Assembly: GCA_030038295.1 (NCBI GenBank)
Contig: JASHPF010000248.1
Span: 1 to 36,352, forward strand
From: Streptosporangiaceae bacterium
Lineage (GTDB): Bacteria; Actinomycetota; Actinomycetes; Streptosporangiales; Streptosporangiaceae
Reading direction: 5' to 3'
DNA length: 36,352 nucleotides
In this document: positions 23,030 through 31,498 of the stretch, piece after piece
Layout: each line of letters starts with the position of its first letter
How positions within the stretch are numbered: position 1 is the first letter of the stretch
Translations under genes and position numbers: made by a program
The notes under the pieces: model-generated
Databases searched by the model: none
The model's input: the letters and a program-made list of their open reading frames with translations, nothing else
Told to the model about the DNA's origin: nothing

Positions 23030-23707
23030 GTGACCGGTATCAGCAGGCCCGCCGCACCGCAGGCGTGGACCCGCGGGCTGTTGCGCTGCGGCGCGGCCGC
23101 GGGCCCGGTCTTCGTCGCGGTGTTCCTGGTCGAGGGTGCTGGCCGGGATGGTTACCGGCCGTTGCGCCACCCGGTGAGTTCTCTGGCGCTCGGACCGCGC
23201 GGCTGGATTCAGACCGCGAACTTCGTGGTAGCGGGAACGCTGTTCGTGGCCGGGGCCGCTGGCCTGGCGCGCGCGGGTGGTCCGGCCGCCGGCGGCCGGG
23301 CAGTGCCCGCCTTGATCGGTGCGGCGGGCGCGGGCCTGATCGGCGCGGCCGTCTTTCCCACGGATCCGGTGGGCGGCTACCCGCCAGGGACGCCCGATAT
23401 GCCTGGCGCGTTCAGCCGGTCTGGCACCGCACACAATCTGGCGGCCGTCCCGGTGTTCCTTGGCCTGCCCGCCGCCGCAGTCGCCAGCGGCTGCCGGTCC
23501 TGGCGCGCTGGCCAGCGCGGCTTCGGTCGGTACTGCGCTGGCACCGCGGCGATGATGCTCACGACCACCGGCCTGGCGGGCGCGGGCTTCAGCCAGTCAC
23601 CGCGGCTCGCGAACCTCGGCGGGCTGTTCCAGCGCGCCAGCATCATCGCCGGCTTCGGCTGGCTCACCGCGCTCTGCGCGCGAGCGCTCCGGCGAGCCTC
23701 TGGTTGA
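23030..23707 (+). CDS. DUF998 membrane protein
   Basis: A 225-residue protein with about six hydrophobic segments. The DUF998 signature is present: HPVSSLALGPRGWIQTANF after the first helix, and FPTDPVGGYPPGTPD before the third. Function of the family is unknown; it is widespread in actinomycete membranes. The GTG start is chosen because TACGCT lies exactly six bases upstream and no Shine-Dalgarno is present. The bicupin gene follows 32 bases after the stop with its own promoter. Confidence 0.82.
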   Translation: MTGISRPAAPQAWTRGLLRCGAAAGPVFVAVFLVEGAGRDGYRPLRHPVSSLALGPRGWIQTANFVVAGTLFVAGAAGLARAGGPAAGGRAVPALIGAAGAGLIGAAVFPTDPVGGYPPGTPDMPGAFSRSGTAHNLAAVPVFLGLPAAAVASGCRSWRAGQRGFGRYCAGTAAMMLTTTGLAGAGFSQSPRLANLGGLFQRASIIAGFGWLTALCARALRRASG

Positions 23708-23733
23708 CCGGCTCCCCGATTGGCGCTTACGTT
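23704..23733 (+). promoter_or_regulatory. Near-consensus promoter of the bicupin gene
   Basis: TTGACC (23704-23709), an 18-base spacer and TACGTT (23728-23733), then six bases to the ATG at 23740, so the mRNA should be leaderless. The -35 overlaps the stop codon of the DUF998 gene. Confidence 0.7.
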
Positions 23734-23739
23734 CCGGGC

Positions 23740-24435
23740 ATGGAGGACATCGGCACCAGCGTGACGGTCCTGGCCCGCACCGCAACGGCCGGCCCAGGCC
23801 TGGTCCGCACTCTGGTCGAGCTTCGGCCACTCGGCCGGCACGCGGGCGTCTCCGGAGCCGGCGGCGAGCTCTGGTTCGTGATCGACGGCTCCGGCCGGCT
23901 CGAGGTGGGGGGTGTGCCAGGACCCGCGCTGGTCCGCGACCGCGGCCTGCGTGTCCCCGCTGGCACGGCCTATCAGCTGGCGGCCGACGGGGGCGGCTTG
24001 CTGCGGCTTGACGTCGTCGCGCTGCCCGCCACCGGGGCCTCGCCGACCGAGGGGAACGCGCGGTCGGCGGCCGGCGGCGCCGACGTTCTGCTCAGCCGTG
24101 ACCTGCTGGACTGCCCGGTCGAGGTGACGGGAGACCGGAGGTTCCGGGTGCTCTTCGGCCCTGGCCGCGACTGCGCGGCCGCCACGCAGTTCGTCGGCGA
24201 GATCCCGCCGGGCCGGGCGCCGGAGCACAGTCACCCCTATGACGAGGTGGTGCTGATCCTGCACGGCACGGGTGTGGCACACGCGGGCGGCGCCGAGCGC
24301 GAGCTGTCCGCTGGCACGTGCCTGCACCTGCCGCCCGGCCTGCCGCACTGCCTGGAGAACACGGGAACGCAGCCGATGCGGGTGCTCGGCGTGTTTCATC
24401 CGGCAGGCAGCCCGGCGGCGAAACTGGCGCGCTGA
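23740..24435 (+). CDS. Bicupin-domain protein
   Basis: A 231-residue two-cupin protein. The second cupin carries metal-ligand histidines in PEHSHPYDEVVLILHGTG and LPPGLPHCLENTG, which should hold one divalent metal. The first cupin (GELWFVIDGSGRLEVGG, LRVPAGTAYQL) keeps the fold but lacks the histidines, so it is probably structural or a sensor half. Possible roles are a dioxygenase, isomerase or sugar-binding protein; I cannot choose. A strong leaderless-type promoter directly upstream fixes the ATG at 23740; the longer open frame upstream only shadows the DUF998 gene. Confidence 0.85.
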   Translation: MEDIGTSVTVLARTATAGPGLVRTLVELRPLGRHAGVSGAGGELWFVIDGSGRLEVGGVPGPALVRDRGLRVPAGTAYQLAADGGGLLRLDVVALPATGASPTEGNARSAAGGADVLLSRDLLDCPVEVTGDRRFRVLFGPGRDCAAATQFVGEIPPGRAPEHSHPYDEVVLILHGTGVAHAGGAERELSAGTCLHLPPGLPHCLENTGTQPMRVLGVFHPAGSPAAKLAR

Positions 24436-24515
24436 GCTGCTTGCGCACCTACCGTTGACCGGACGGCGCGGGCCGGCGAACAGGCGTCGGCTGCGAACCA
24501 AACCGAGGAGGTCGG

Positions 24516-25661
24516 GTGTCCGACGACGTACCGGCGCAGGCGCTGCAGCTGCGCTCCCTGGTGACCGACACAGCGACCGTCTCGGTGTCGCTCGAGTTGG
24601 TCGATGTGCCCGTGCCCGGGCCCGATCAGGTTCTCATCCGGGTGGAAGCCGCTCCGATCAACCCATCGGACCTTGGCCTGCTGTTCGCCGGCGCGGATCT
24701 CGGCAGGGCCGCTGTCGGCGGCACGGCCGAGCGGCCCGTGGTCACCGCCCCGCTGCCGCCCCCTGCGGCGCGTGCCGCGGCGGCCAGGGTCGGGGAGTCC
24801 CTCCCGGCTGGCAACGAAGGCGCGGGCACGGTCGTCGGAGCGGGCTCGTCGGAGGGGGCCCAGCGGCTGCTAGGCAAAGCCGTGTCGGTTGCCGGCGGCG
24901 GGATGTATGCCCAGTACCGGTGTGCCGACGCGGCGGCGTGCCTGGTGCTGCCTGACGGTGTCGGCGCGGCAGCCGGGGCGTCGGCTTTCGTCAATCCGAT
25001 GACGGTGCTGGGCATGGTGGCGACCATGCGCGATGAAGGCCATGGCGGGATCGTCCACACCGCGGCCGCGTCGAACCTGGGGCAGATGCTCAACAGGGTG
25101 TGCATCGAAGATGGCATCCCGCTGGTCAACATCGTCCGATCGGCCGAGCAGGTGCGGCTGCTGGCCAGTCAGGGCGCCGCGCACGTGCTGGACTCCACAG
25201 CCAGCACCTTCATGGCCGACCTGACGACCGCGCTACAGGAAACCTCGGCGACGATCGCCTTCGACGCCATCGGCGGCGGGCAGCTGGCCAGCCGCATCCT
25301 GACGTGCATGGAGGCGGCGCTTAGCGGGGATCAGCCGTTCAGCCGTTACGGCTCCGCGACGCACAAGCAGGTGCACATCTACGGCGGGCTTGACCGAAGC
25401 CCGACCGAACTGACCCGGGGCTACGGCATGGCCTGGGGCGTCGGCGGCTGGCTGCTCACGTCGTTCCTGCGCAAGGCAGGCCCGGCCACGATCGCGGCCA
25501 TGCGCGAGCGGGTCGCCGCGGGCCTCACGACCACGTTCGCCACCAGCTACGCCGGGCAGCTGTCCCTGCCGGGAGCCCTGCAGCCAGCTGCCGTGGCTGC
25601 GTATGCCCGCATGGCCACGGGCAGCAAGTACCTCATCGCGCCGCACGGCACACCCGAGTAG
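24516..25661 (+). CDS. MDR-family zinc-binding dehydrogenase/quinone oxidoreductase-like protein
   Basis: A 381-residue medium-chain dehydrogenase/reductase. The N-terminal GroES-like half has VLIRVEAAPINPSDLGLLF and GNEGAGTVVGAG; the cofactor half has NPMTVLGMVATM, HTAAASNLGQML in place of the usual GxGxxG, and TIAFDAIGGG. No structural or catalytic zinc cysteines are visible, so despite the family name it is more like quinone/enoyl reductases that use NADPH. AGGAGG (24506-24511) is four bases before the GTG. It stands alone. Confidence 0.9.
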   Translation: MSDDVPAQALQLRSLVTDTATVSVSLELVDVPVPGPDQVLIRVEAAPINPSDLGLLFAGADLGRAAVGGTAERPVVTAPLPPPAARAAAARVGESLPAGNEGAGTVVGAGSSEGAQRLLGKAVSVAGGGMYAQYRCADAAACLVLPDGVGAAAGASAFVNPMTVLGMVATMRDEGHGGIVHTAAASNLGQMLNRVCIEDGIPLVNIVRSAEQVRLLASQGAAHVLDSTASTFMADLTTALQETSATIAFDAIGGGQLASRILTCMEAALSGDQPFSRYGSATHKQVHIYGGLDRSPTELTRGYGMAWGVGGWLLTSFLRKAGPATIAAMRERVAAGLTTTFATSYAGQLSLPGALQPAAVAAYARMATGSKYLIAPHGTPE

Positions 25662-25669
25662 CCCGCGTA

Positions 25670-25915
25670 TTACAGCTCGTCGGCGCCGTAGGTGACGTGA
25701 GTCTCGCCTCGGCGAATGGCCGCCACGATGTCGCCGAGGCGGCCGGCCATGACGCCGAGGCCGACCCGAAGGTCGTCCAGGGAATCCTCTGTCACGGCGC
25801 GGTTGACGTGGCTGACGGCGAGATTGAGGGACTGGCGGGAAAGGTAGCCGATTACCGAGGCGACCGCCTCGTTGACGGTGATCTCGCGAGCGGGGCGCTC
25901 GTCGGTAGTGGTCAT
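25670..25915 (-). CDS. Small conserved-looking protein of unknown function (81 aa)
   Basis: I do not recognise a family. The protein is acidic to neutral and mostly helical by appearance, with EITVNEAVASVIGYLSRQ, VSHVNRAVTEDSLDDL and GVMAGRLGDIVAAIRRGE. It has no cysteines, signal peptide or membrane segment. The ATG sits in an ATGA overlap with the stop of the luciferase-like oxidoreductase upstream, with AGGAA before it, so it is co-translated and probably a partner or regulator of that enzyme. Confidence 0.7.
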   Translation of the reverse strand: MTTTDERPAREITVNEAVASVIGYLSRQSLNLAVSHVNRAVTEDSLDDLRVGLGVMAGRLGDIVAAIRRGETHVTYGADEL

Positions 25916-26946
25916 TGCGGGGTTCCTTCCTTGACAGGCCGGCTGGCCTCGAGAATTGCGTGGATGGCGTCGGCGCCCGGCCGGGCTGGTACGACCCGGA
26001 CGACCGCCGTGTCGGCTCCGGCGACCTGCCGTCGCACCGCCTCGGCAGCTCCGGAAGCGGGGCCGAAGTAGCCCAGGCCGCGCAGCATCCGCTCAGGGAA
26101 CGCCTCGATGAGCTCCTCCTGCCCGGCGCCTCGCTCGGTCAGCCCATCGACCTCGGCGATCTCCGGCCCGTATCCCATCCGGGTGAAGGCGGCGCGGTAG
26201 GCGCGCGGCCGGGCGCCATTCCAGCCGGTGACATAGCGGACCAGCGCCGCGGCGAGCGCCCTCCTGGCAGCGTCCGGGTCGTCGTCGACGCAGACCCGCG
26301 CCGACGCCGCCAGCGTGACCTCGGCAGGATCGCGGCCTGCGCGGGCGGCTCCGGCAGCGATGTCGGCACGGGCCCGCGCGACGCTGTCGGGCGTGCACCA
26401 GCTTAGGTAGATGCCGTCAGCCAGTTCGCCGCCCAGCTTGGTCATCTCGGGTCCGGCCGCGCCCAGGAACAGCGGCGTGTCACCACGTGCGGTCGGGAGC
26501 CGGGCGCCGTCGTACCTGATCCCGCTGCCGTGGAAGGTCACGCTCTGGCCGCCCAGCAGGCCGCGGATGGTCTGCAGGTACGCCCGCACCAGGGCGAGCG
26601 ACGACACCTCCTCGATGCCCCACGTGCGCCGGAAGGCGGGCTCATAGGCGGTGCCGGCGCCAACACCGAGCACGAACCGGCCGCTGGTGAGCCGCGTCAG
26701 CGCCGCCGCGCTCGCCGCGAGGCTCACCGGGGTCTGCGTGCCCACCGGCACGACCCCGATGGCGGTCCCGATGCCGCCCGGTATCGCCGACCGCGACGCG
26801 GCCCAGCGCAGCGCGCACGTCTGGAACGGATCGGCGACGCTGCCGACCCAGATCCGTCCGTAGCCGAGCCGGGCGGCGCGCGCCGCGATCTCCGCCTCAG
26901 CGTCGTAAGGCAGGCCGACGAGGTCCAGGCCAACGTCGAGGTCCAC
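25912..26946 (-). CDS. Luciferase-like oxidoreductase, probably F420-dependent
   Basis: A 344-residue TIM-barrel oxidoreductase of the LLM class. ARLGYGRIWVGSVADPFQ is the early strand, TSGRFVLGVGAGTAYEPAFRR the phosphate-binding region, and TPLFLGAAGPEMTKLGGELADGIYLSW the late barrel motif found in F420-dependent members (shown here in parts of the same stretch near 163-190). It would transfer hydride to or from F420 or FMN. The start is GTG at 26944-26946, with GGAG seven bases upstream. It is coupled to the 81-residue protein. Substrate unknown. Confidence 0.88.
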   Translation of the reverse strand: MDLDVGLDLVGLPYDAEAEIAARAARLGYGRIWVGSVADPFQTCALRWAASRSAIPGGIGTAIGVVPVGTQTPVSLAASAAALTRLTSGRFVLGVGAGTAYEPAFRRTWGIEEVSSLALVRAYLQTIRGLLGGQSVTFHGSGIRYDGARLPTARGDTPLFLGAAGPEMTKLGGELADGIYLSWCTPDSVARARADIAAGAARAGRDPAEVTLAASARVCVDDDPDAARRALAAALVRYVTGWNGARPRAYRAAFTRMGYGPEIAEVDGLTERGAGQEELIEAFPERMLRGLGYFGPASGAAEAVRRQVAGADTAVVRVVPARPGADAIHAILEASRPVKEGTPQ

Positions 26947-27164
26947 TGCACCGCTCCGTCCCGGCCTGCGGCCGGAGTCGGCAAGCCGCGTCAGCAGGCT
27001 TGGCTGTTGCTGCGTTGCTGTTCAGCATTCCACGGCTGTCTCGCCAGAAGTAGGGACTTGTCGGCGCAGCTCGCAACGGTAGGTTGGCACGAACGACCTG
27101 GTGTACTGCAGGAGGGGGTTGCCGTGCGGCTGCGGGCTCGCGGCGAGACCGTGCGCGACCGACC
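26947..27164. other. Divergent intergenic region with a promoter and leader peptide for the serine hydrolase
   Basis: About 218 bases. A short perfect hairpin (CCGGCC, TGC, GGCCGG; 26961-26975) lies just upstream of the luciferase-like gene. A plausible promoter (27058-27085), an AGGAGGGGG Shine-Dalgarno (27110-27118) and a 14-codon ORF precede the serine hydrolase. Confidence 0.5.
27058..27085 (+). promoter_or_regulatory. Candidate promoter of the leader ORF and serine hydrolase
   Basis: TTGTCG (27058-27063), 16-base spacer, TAGGTT (27080-27085). Transcription from about 27092 would leave a short 5' UTR carrying the AGGAGGGGG site. Confidence 0.45.
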
Positions 27165-27168
27165 ATGA
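27124..27168 (+). CDS. Probable 14-residue leader peptide coupled to the serine hydrolase
   Basis: A GTG-started ORF encoding VRLRARGETVRDRP follows the strongest Shine-Dalgarno in the area (AGGAGGGGG, 27110-27118, five bases away). Its TGA overlaps the ATG of the serine hydrolase in an ATGA. Five of 14 residues are arginine. The hydrolase has no Shine-Dalgarno of its own, so its translation probably depends on ribosomes ending this ORF. Regulation by arginine or by stalling is only a thought. Confidence 0.5.
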   Translation: MRLRARGETVRDRP

Positions 27169-28556
27169 CATCGCCGTTGCCCCGGTCGGCGCCATCCGAG
27201 CTCAACGTGGACGCGGCGCGGGTAGTGGACTTTCTCGATGCGGTGGACACCGCGGAGATGGACCTGCACTCGCTGATGATCCTCAGGCACGGCGTGGTGG
27301 TGGCCGAAGGCTGGTGGGCTCCCTATCGCGGCAGCGACGTTCAGCTGCTCTACTCGCTTTCGAAGACGTTCCTGGCCATGGCCGTGGGGATGGCGATCGG
27401 GGAGGGTCGCTTCTCGACCGAGGATCTGGTCGCCGACCTGCTCCCTGACCTGACACCTCGGCCCGTGCCCGACCATCTGCGACAGCTTCGCGTTCGCCAT
27501 CTGCTGTCGATGGCGAGCGGCCACCGCGAAGAGACGCTGCCGCGAATCGTGACGATGGGGCCGGACCCGGTCCGCAATTTCCTGGCCCTGCCGCCAGATG
27601 AGCCGCCCGGCAGCGTCTTCGCCTACAACCAGGGCAACTCTCTGGCTTTGTCCCAGATCATCACGTCGACGACCGGTCAGCGAGTGGTCGACTATCTGCG
27701 CCCGCGGTTGTTCGATCCGCTCGGGATCGACAAAGCGGAGTGGCTGTCCACCTCGACCGGGATTGACCAGGGGTTCTCTGGACTGCACGTGACGACGGAG
27801 TCGGTGGCGAAGCTCGGGCAGCTGGTCCTCCAGAATGGCCGCTGGGGCAGCGAGCAGCTCGTCCCGGCCGAGTTCGTGGCCGAGTGCCGCAGGCCGCAGG
27901 TCGGCAACTCGCGCCAGCAGATACATCCGGACTGGCGCGAGGGTTACGGCTACCAGATGTGGATGTGTCGGCACGGGGCACAGCGGGGCGACGGGGCCTT
28001 CGGGCAGTTGGCGGTGGTGCTGCCGGACGCCGACGCCGTGATCGCGTGCACTGCCCAGGTGATCGACATGCAGGCTGAGCTGGATCTCATCTGGCAGCAC
28101 CTGCTGCCGGCGTTTCGCGATTCACGCCCGGCCGGCGCAGCCGAGCAGGAACTGACCGGAAGGCTGGAGCGGCTCTCGACGCCCAGCGTCACGCCGGGTG
28201 GACACGGACCGGAACGGCCGGTGGAGCTGTCACCCACCAGCGTGGAAGGCCCGTTCACCGACCGAGTAGAACTCGTCAGGATCGAGCCGCAGCCTGGCGG
28301 CACTCGCCTGGTCCTGACGGTGAGCGGCAACGAACATGCCTTCGAGGTGCCGACCGGGCGGTGGCGTGACGGAGCGCTGCCCGGGTTGCACTCCCCGTTC
28401 GGAGCGGTGTCGGTCTCAGCTGCCTGGGTGGCCGACGGCGAGTATCACGCCGAGATCGTCTCGCGCCGGACTCCGCACCGGCTTCAGCTGCGGGTTCGGC
28501 TCGGTGGCCGGCCCACGCTCTCGGTCGGGTGGCTCGCACCCCCGCTGGGGCTCTAG
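27165..28556 (+). CDS. Serine hydrolase (class C beta-lactamase/EstB-like)
   Basis: A 463-residue penicillin-recognising-fold hydrolase. The nucleophile motif is S64-L-S-K67 (YSLSKTF), the second motif Y154-N155 (FAYNQGN), and RHGAQRGDGAFGQLAV supplies the third, HxG-like strand. The last ~110 residues after 355 form an extra beta-rich domain. Members act as esterases, peptidases or amidases and rarely as true beta-lactamases. No signal peptide, so probably cytosolic. ATG 27165 overlaps the stop of a short leader ORF. Its TAG and the egtD stop share one CTAG. Confidence 0.9.
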   Translation: MTSPLPRSAPSELNVDAARVVDFLDAVDTAEMDLHSLMILRHGVVVAEGWWAPYRGSDVQLLYSLSKTFLAMAVGMAIGEGRFSTEDLVADLLPDLTPRPVPDHLRQLRVRHLLSMASGHREETLPRIVTMGPDPVRNFLALPPDEPPGSVFAYNQGNSLALSQIITSTTGQRVVDYLRPRLFDPLGIDKAEWLSTSTGIDQGFSGLHVTTESVAKLGQLVLQNGRWGSEQLVPAEFVAECRRPQVGNSRQQIHPDWREGYGYQMWMCRHGAQRGDGAFGQLAVVLPDADAVIACTAQVIDMQAELDLIWQHLLPAFRDSRPAGAAEQELTGRLERLSTPSVTPGGHGPERPVELSPTSVEGPFTDRVELVRIEPQPGGTRLVLTVSGNEHAFEVPTGRWRDGALPGLHSPFGAVSVSAAWVADGEYHAEIVSRRTPHRLQLRVRLGGRPTLSVGWLAPPLGL

Positions 28557-29539
28557 CTACGGCGGCGTGCTGGCGCCAGCCGGGCCAGCGTCAGCCCGAA
28601 GTCACCGTCCCGGTCGGTCCAGAACCGAACCGTCTCCAGACCCGCGGCCGCGAGTTCGGCCCGCAGTCCGTCGCGCCGGAACTTCGCGGAGATCTCGGTC
28701 CGCAGTTCCTCCCCGGCGGCGAAGCGCACCGAGAGGTCAAGATCGCGGATCGTCACGAGCTGCTCGCCGACCGCACGCAGCCGCATCTCTATCCATTCGT
28801 TCCCGGGGTCCCAGAGCGCCACGTGGTCGAATCGGTCCGGCTTAAAGTCGGCACCGAGCTCGCGGTTCACGACGCAGAGGACGTTGCGATTGAACTCGGC
28901 CGTCACGCCCGCCGCGTCGTCGTACGCGCGCAGCAGTCTGGCGACATCCTTGACCAGGTCGGTGCCCAGCAGGAAGGTATCGCCGGCACCCAGCGTCGAG
29001 GCGACCTCGCCCAGCAGGCCTGCGCGCGCGGACGGCTCGAGATTGCCGATGGTCGAGCCGAGGAAGGCGATCATGCGCCGGCCACCGGGCGGGACCGCGT
29101 GCAGGTCGTGCTCGAAATCGCCCACGACGGGCGCCAGCCACAGGCCCGGATACTGCGCGGCCAGCGTTTCTGCCGCATCGGTCAGGACCGCAGAGTCGAC
29201 GTCAAGCGGGATGAACTCGCGCAGGGTGCCCCGCTCGAGCAGAGCCCGTAGCAGCAGCCCGGTCTTGGTCGAGGTTCCGCTGCCCAGCTCCACGAGCGAC
29301 TCGCACCGGGAGAGCTCGGCTATCTCGGCTGCGTGCTGGTGCAAGATCGACGTCTCGGCCCGAGTCGGGTAGTACTCGGGCAGCCGCGTGATCTCGTCGA
29401 ACAGCAGGCTGCCACGCTCGTCGTAGAAGTACTTGGGCGGCAGGGTCTTCGGGGTCGCCGTCAGGCCGGCCCGCACGTCTGCGCGCAGCTCCTCGTGGTA
29501 GCTGTCGGGACGGGCTCGGACCTGGTTCTGCACGGGCAT
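28553..29539 (-). CDS. egtD: L-histidine N-alpha-methyltransferase EgtD
   Basis: A 328-residue SAM enzyme that trimethylates histidine to hercynine, the first committed step to ergothioneine. The SAM loop is ELGSGTSTKT (84-93); PPKYFYDERGSLLFDEITRL (35-54) and EYYPTRAE are family hallmarks, as is FLGSTIGNLEP further on, with EFNRNVLCVVNREL for histidine binding. Length matches mycobacterial EgtD (about 321). It is the last gene of egtA-B-C-D, starting 3 bases after the egtC stop. Confidence 0.97.
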   Translation of the reverse strand: MPVQNQVRARPDSYHEELRADVRAGLTATPKTLPPKYFYDERGSLLFDEITRLPEYYPTRAETSILHQHAAEIAELSRCESLVELGSGTSTKTGLLLRALLERGTLREFIPLDVDSAVLTDAAETLAAQYPGLWLAPVVGDFEHDLHAVPPGGRRMIAFLGSTIGNLEPSARAGLLGEVASTLGAGDTFLLGTDLVKDVARLLRAYDDAAGVTAEFNRNVLCVVNRELGADFKPDRFDHVALWDPGNEWIEMRLRAVGEQLVTIRDLDLSVRFAAGEELRTEISAKFRRDGLRAELAAAGLETVRFWTDRDGDFGLTLARLAPARRRS

Positions 29540-29542
29540 GGG

Positions 29543-30235
29543 TCATGCCTCCAGCTCGGTGAGGGTGACCGTGTCACCGCTGACTTCGACGAGGTGGTGC
29601 TCGGGTACGTCGGCCCAGCGCGGGTCGTCGTCGTAGGGCTCGCTCGCGACGACGACACCGTCGTCGCGGTGAAGATAGCTGAGCGTGTCGTTCCAGCGGG
29701 TCGCGATGATCTGGTGGCCATCGGTCAGCAGGACATTCAGACGCGCGCCCGGATCGCGGCTGCCGACATCGGCGACGAACTCCGCGGTCCGCTCGGGGCC
29801 GTAGTCGAACAGGTGCGCGGCCAGCTGCGCGGAATCGCACACGGACTCGGCATCTGGGTGGGGCCCCAGTATCGCGCGGTCGACGACGCCGTTGTGTGAC
29901 ATGAGCCAGCGGCCTGACTGGAACGGGGCGGCCGCGGTTTCATCCAGCGGCATGCCTGCCGTCGCCGACCGGACGGCGGCGAGCACGCAGCCAGCGGAAA
30001 GAACCGGCGCCACGGAGGCAAACGACGGGTCCGCCCACAGCGGCCGGCTCGATCGCCAGCGAGCGGGCTGCTTGCGCTCGGCTGCGAAGAAGCCGACGCC
30101 CCAGCCGTCGGCGTTCATGAGGCCGTGGCGCTGGCGGCGGGGCGCATACGACTGAACCAGCAGTCCGTGCGGCTGTTCCAGTACCAGATCGCTGAGCGAC
30201 CGCGGCGCGCCCAGCCACGCCAGGTGGCGGCACAC
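29543..30235 (-). CDS. egtC: Gamma-glutamyl-hercynylcysteine sulfoxide hydrolase EgtC
   Basis: A 230-residue class II glutamine-amidotransferase-fold amidase. Cys2 directly after the initiator (MCRHLAWLG) is the N-terminal nucleophile; NADGWGVGFF, RSATAGMP and SHNGVV are the substrate-binding loops. It removes glutamate from gamma-glutamyl-hercynylcysteine sulfoxide. The start is GTG, placed immediately after the egtB TGA with no intervening base, and egtD follows. Confidence 0.96.
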   Translation of the reverse strand: MCRHLAWLGAPRSLSDLVLEQPHGLLVQSYAPRRQRHGLMNADGWGVGFFAAERKQPARWRSSRPLWADPSFASVAPVLSAGCVLAAVRSATAGMPLDETAAAPFQSGRWLMSHNGVVDRAILGPHPDAESVCDSAQLAAHLFDYGPERTAEFVADVGSRDPGARLNVLLTDGHQIIATRWNDTLSYLHRDDGVVVASEPYDDDPRWADVPEHHLVEVSGDTVTLTELEA

Positions 30236-31498
30236 TCAGGCGTCCCAGGCCAGTCGGAGGCCGGTGAAGATCTGCCGCCGGATCGGGTAGTCCCAGTTCC
30301 GGAAGGACGGCCTGATCGTCGACGGCGCGACGGCCCAGGACCCGCCGCGCAGGACCTTGTAGTCGCCGCCGAAGAATGGCTGGCTGTAGTCGCGGTAGAT
30401 CATGGGCGTGAACCCTGGCCAGGGACCGAAGTCCGACGACGTCCATTCCCAGACGTCGCCGATCATCTGCTCCGCCCCGTAGGCCGAGGCGCCACCGGGA
30501 TACGCACCGATCGGCGCCGGCCGCAGACCGAGGCCGCCTAGGTTGGCTCGCTCGTCCGTGGGTGGCGCTGCGCCCCACGGCCAGGCGCGCCGCGTGCCGG
30601 TAGCCGGATCCCAGGCGCAGGCCTTCTCCCACTCCATCTCCGTGGGCAGCCGGCCGCCTGACCACGTCGCGAACGCCTCCGCCTCGAAGTAGCAGATGTG
30701 CTGCACCGGCTCGTCCGGCGGGATCTCCTCCTCGACGCCGAAACGACGCCGGGTGCCCTCAGCGGTCCAGAATTTCGGCCGGGTGAGGCCGGCCTCAACC
30801 CGGTGCGCCCAGCCGCGCGGCGACCACAGGTCTCGCCGGTCATAGCCGCCGTCCGCGACGAAGCTCTGCCACTCGCCGGTGCTGACCGGCGTCCGCCCGA
30901 GCCAGAACGGCGCGACGTCGACGGTGTGTGCTGGCCGCTCGTTGTCGAGCGAGAACGGCTCGGTCGACGCGTCCACGCCGAGCGTGAACGGGCCACCGGC
31001 GACAAACACCCGGCTGGGTTCCACCGTGCGGCCGGCCGGGAGCCGACGGCGGGCGAGCAGCACGGGAGGCCCCTGACGAAGCTGGAGGGTCGCAAACATG
31101 GTCTCGTCGTGCTGCTCCTCGTGCTGCACGACCATGCCCGCGGTGAACAGGTCCTCCGCAGCCGTGCGCTCGAGCAGATCCAGGACGCGGCCACGCACCT
31201 CGTAGTCGTAGGCGCGGGCCGCCACCGGCGGGAGCAGCGGCAGCGAGGGACGCTCGGCGCGCGGGTGCTTGAACGCGTCGTAGAGCGCGTCCACCTCGGG
31301 GTCGAGCAGACCCGGCCGCCGGGGATCGCCGCCGCGCAGCAGCCACAGCTCTTCTTGCTGTCCGACATGAGCGAGGTCCCAGACCAGCGGGCTCATCAGC
31401 GGGTCGTGCTGGGCCACCAGCGTCGGCTCGTCCAGGTCGGTGAGGCCGAGCGTGCGGCTCCTGGCCCGGTCAAGGTCACGGACGACGTCGTCAAGCAT
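30236..31498 (-). CDS. egtB: Ergothioneine sulfoxide synthase EgtB
   Basis: A 420-residue non-haem iron enzyme that joins hercynine to gamma-glutamylcysteine with oxygen. The N-terminal DinB-like domain carries the iron histidines H44 ([11 protein letters not shown]), H126 and H130 (HEEQHDE). The C-terminal FGE-sulfatase domain has [26 protein letters not shown] and KVLRGGSW. The ATG overlaps the egtA end by 8 bases. The presence of egtA beside it indicates the gamma-glutamylcysteine-using type. Confidence 0.97.
   Translation of the reverse strand: MLDDVVRDLDRARSRTLGLTDLDEPTLVAQHDPLMSPLVWDLAHVGQQEELWLLRGGDPRRPGLLDPEVDALYDAFKHPRAERPSLPLLPPVAARAYDYEVRGRVLDLLERTAAEDLFTAGMVVQHEEQHDETMFATLQLRQGPPVLLARRRLPAGRTVEPSRVFVAGGPFTLGVDASTEPFSLDNERPAHTVDVAPFWLGRTPVSTGEWQSFVADGGYDRRDLWSPRGWAHRVEAGLTRPKFWTAEGTRRRFGVEEEIPPDEPVQHICYFEAEAFATWSGGRLPTEMEWEKACAWDPATGTRRAWPWGAAPPTDERANLGGLGLRPAPIGAYPGGASAYGAEQMIGDVWEWTSSDFGPWPGFTPMIYRDYSQPFFGGDYKVLRGGSWAVAPSTIRPSFRNWDYPIRRQIFTGLRLAWDA

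Noticed and set aside
24455-24484. TTGACC upstream of the MDR dehydrogenase as a promoter
   Set aside because: No TANNNT-like hexamer lies 16-19 bases downstream; only AACAGG is found.
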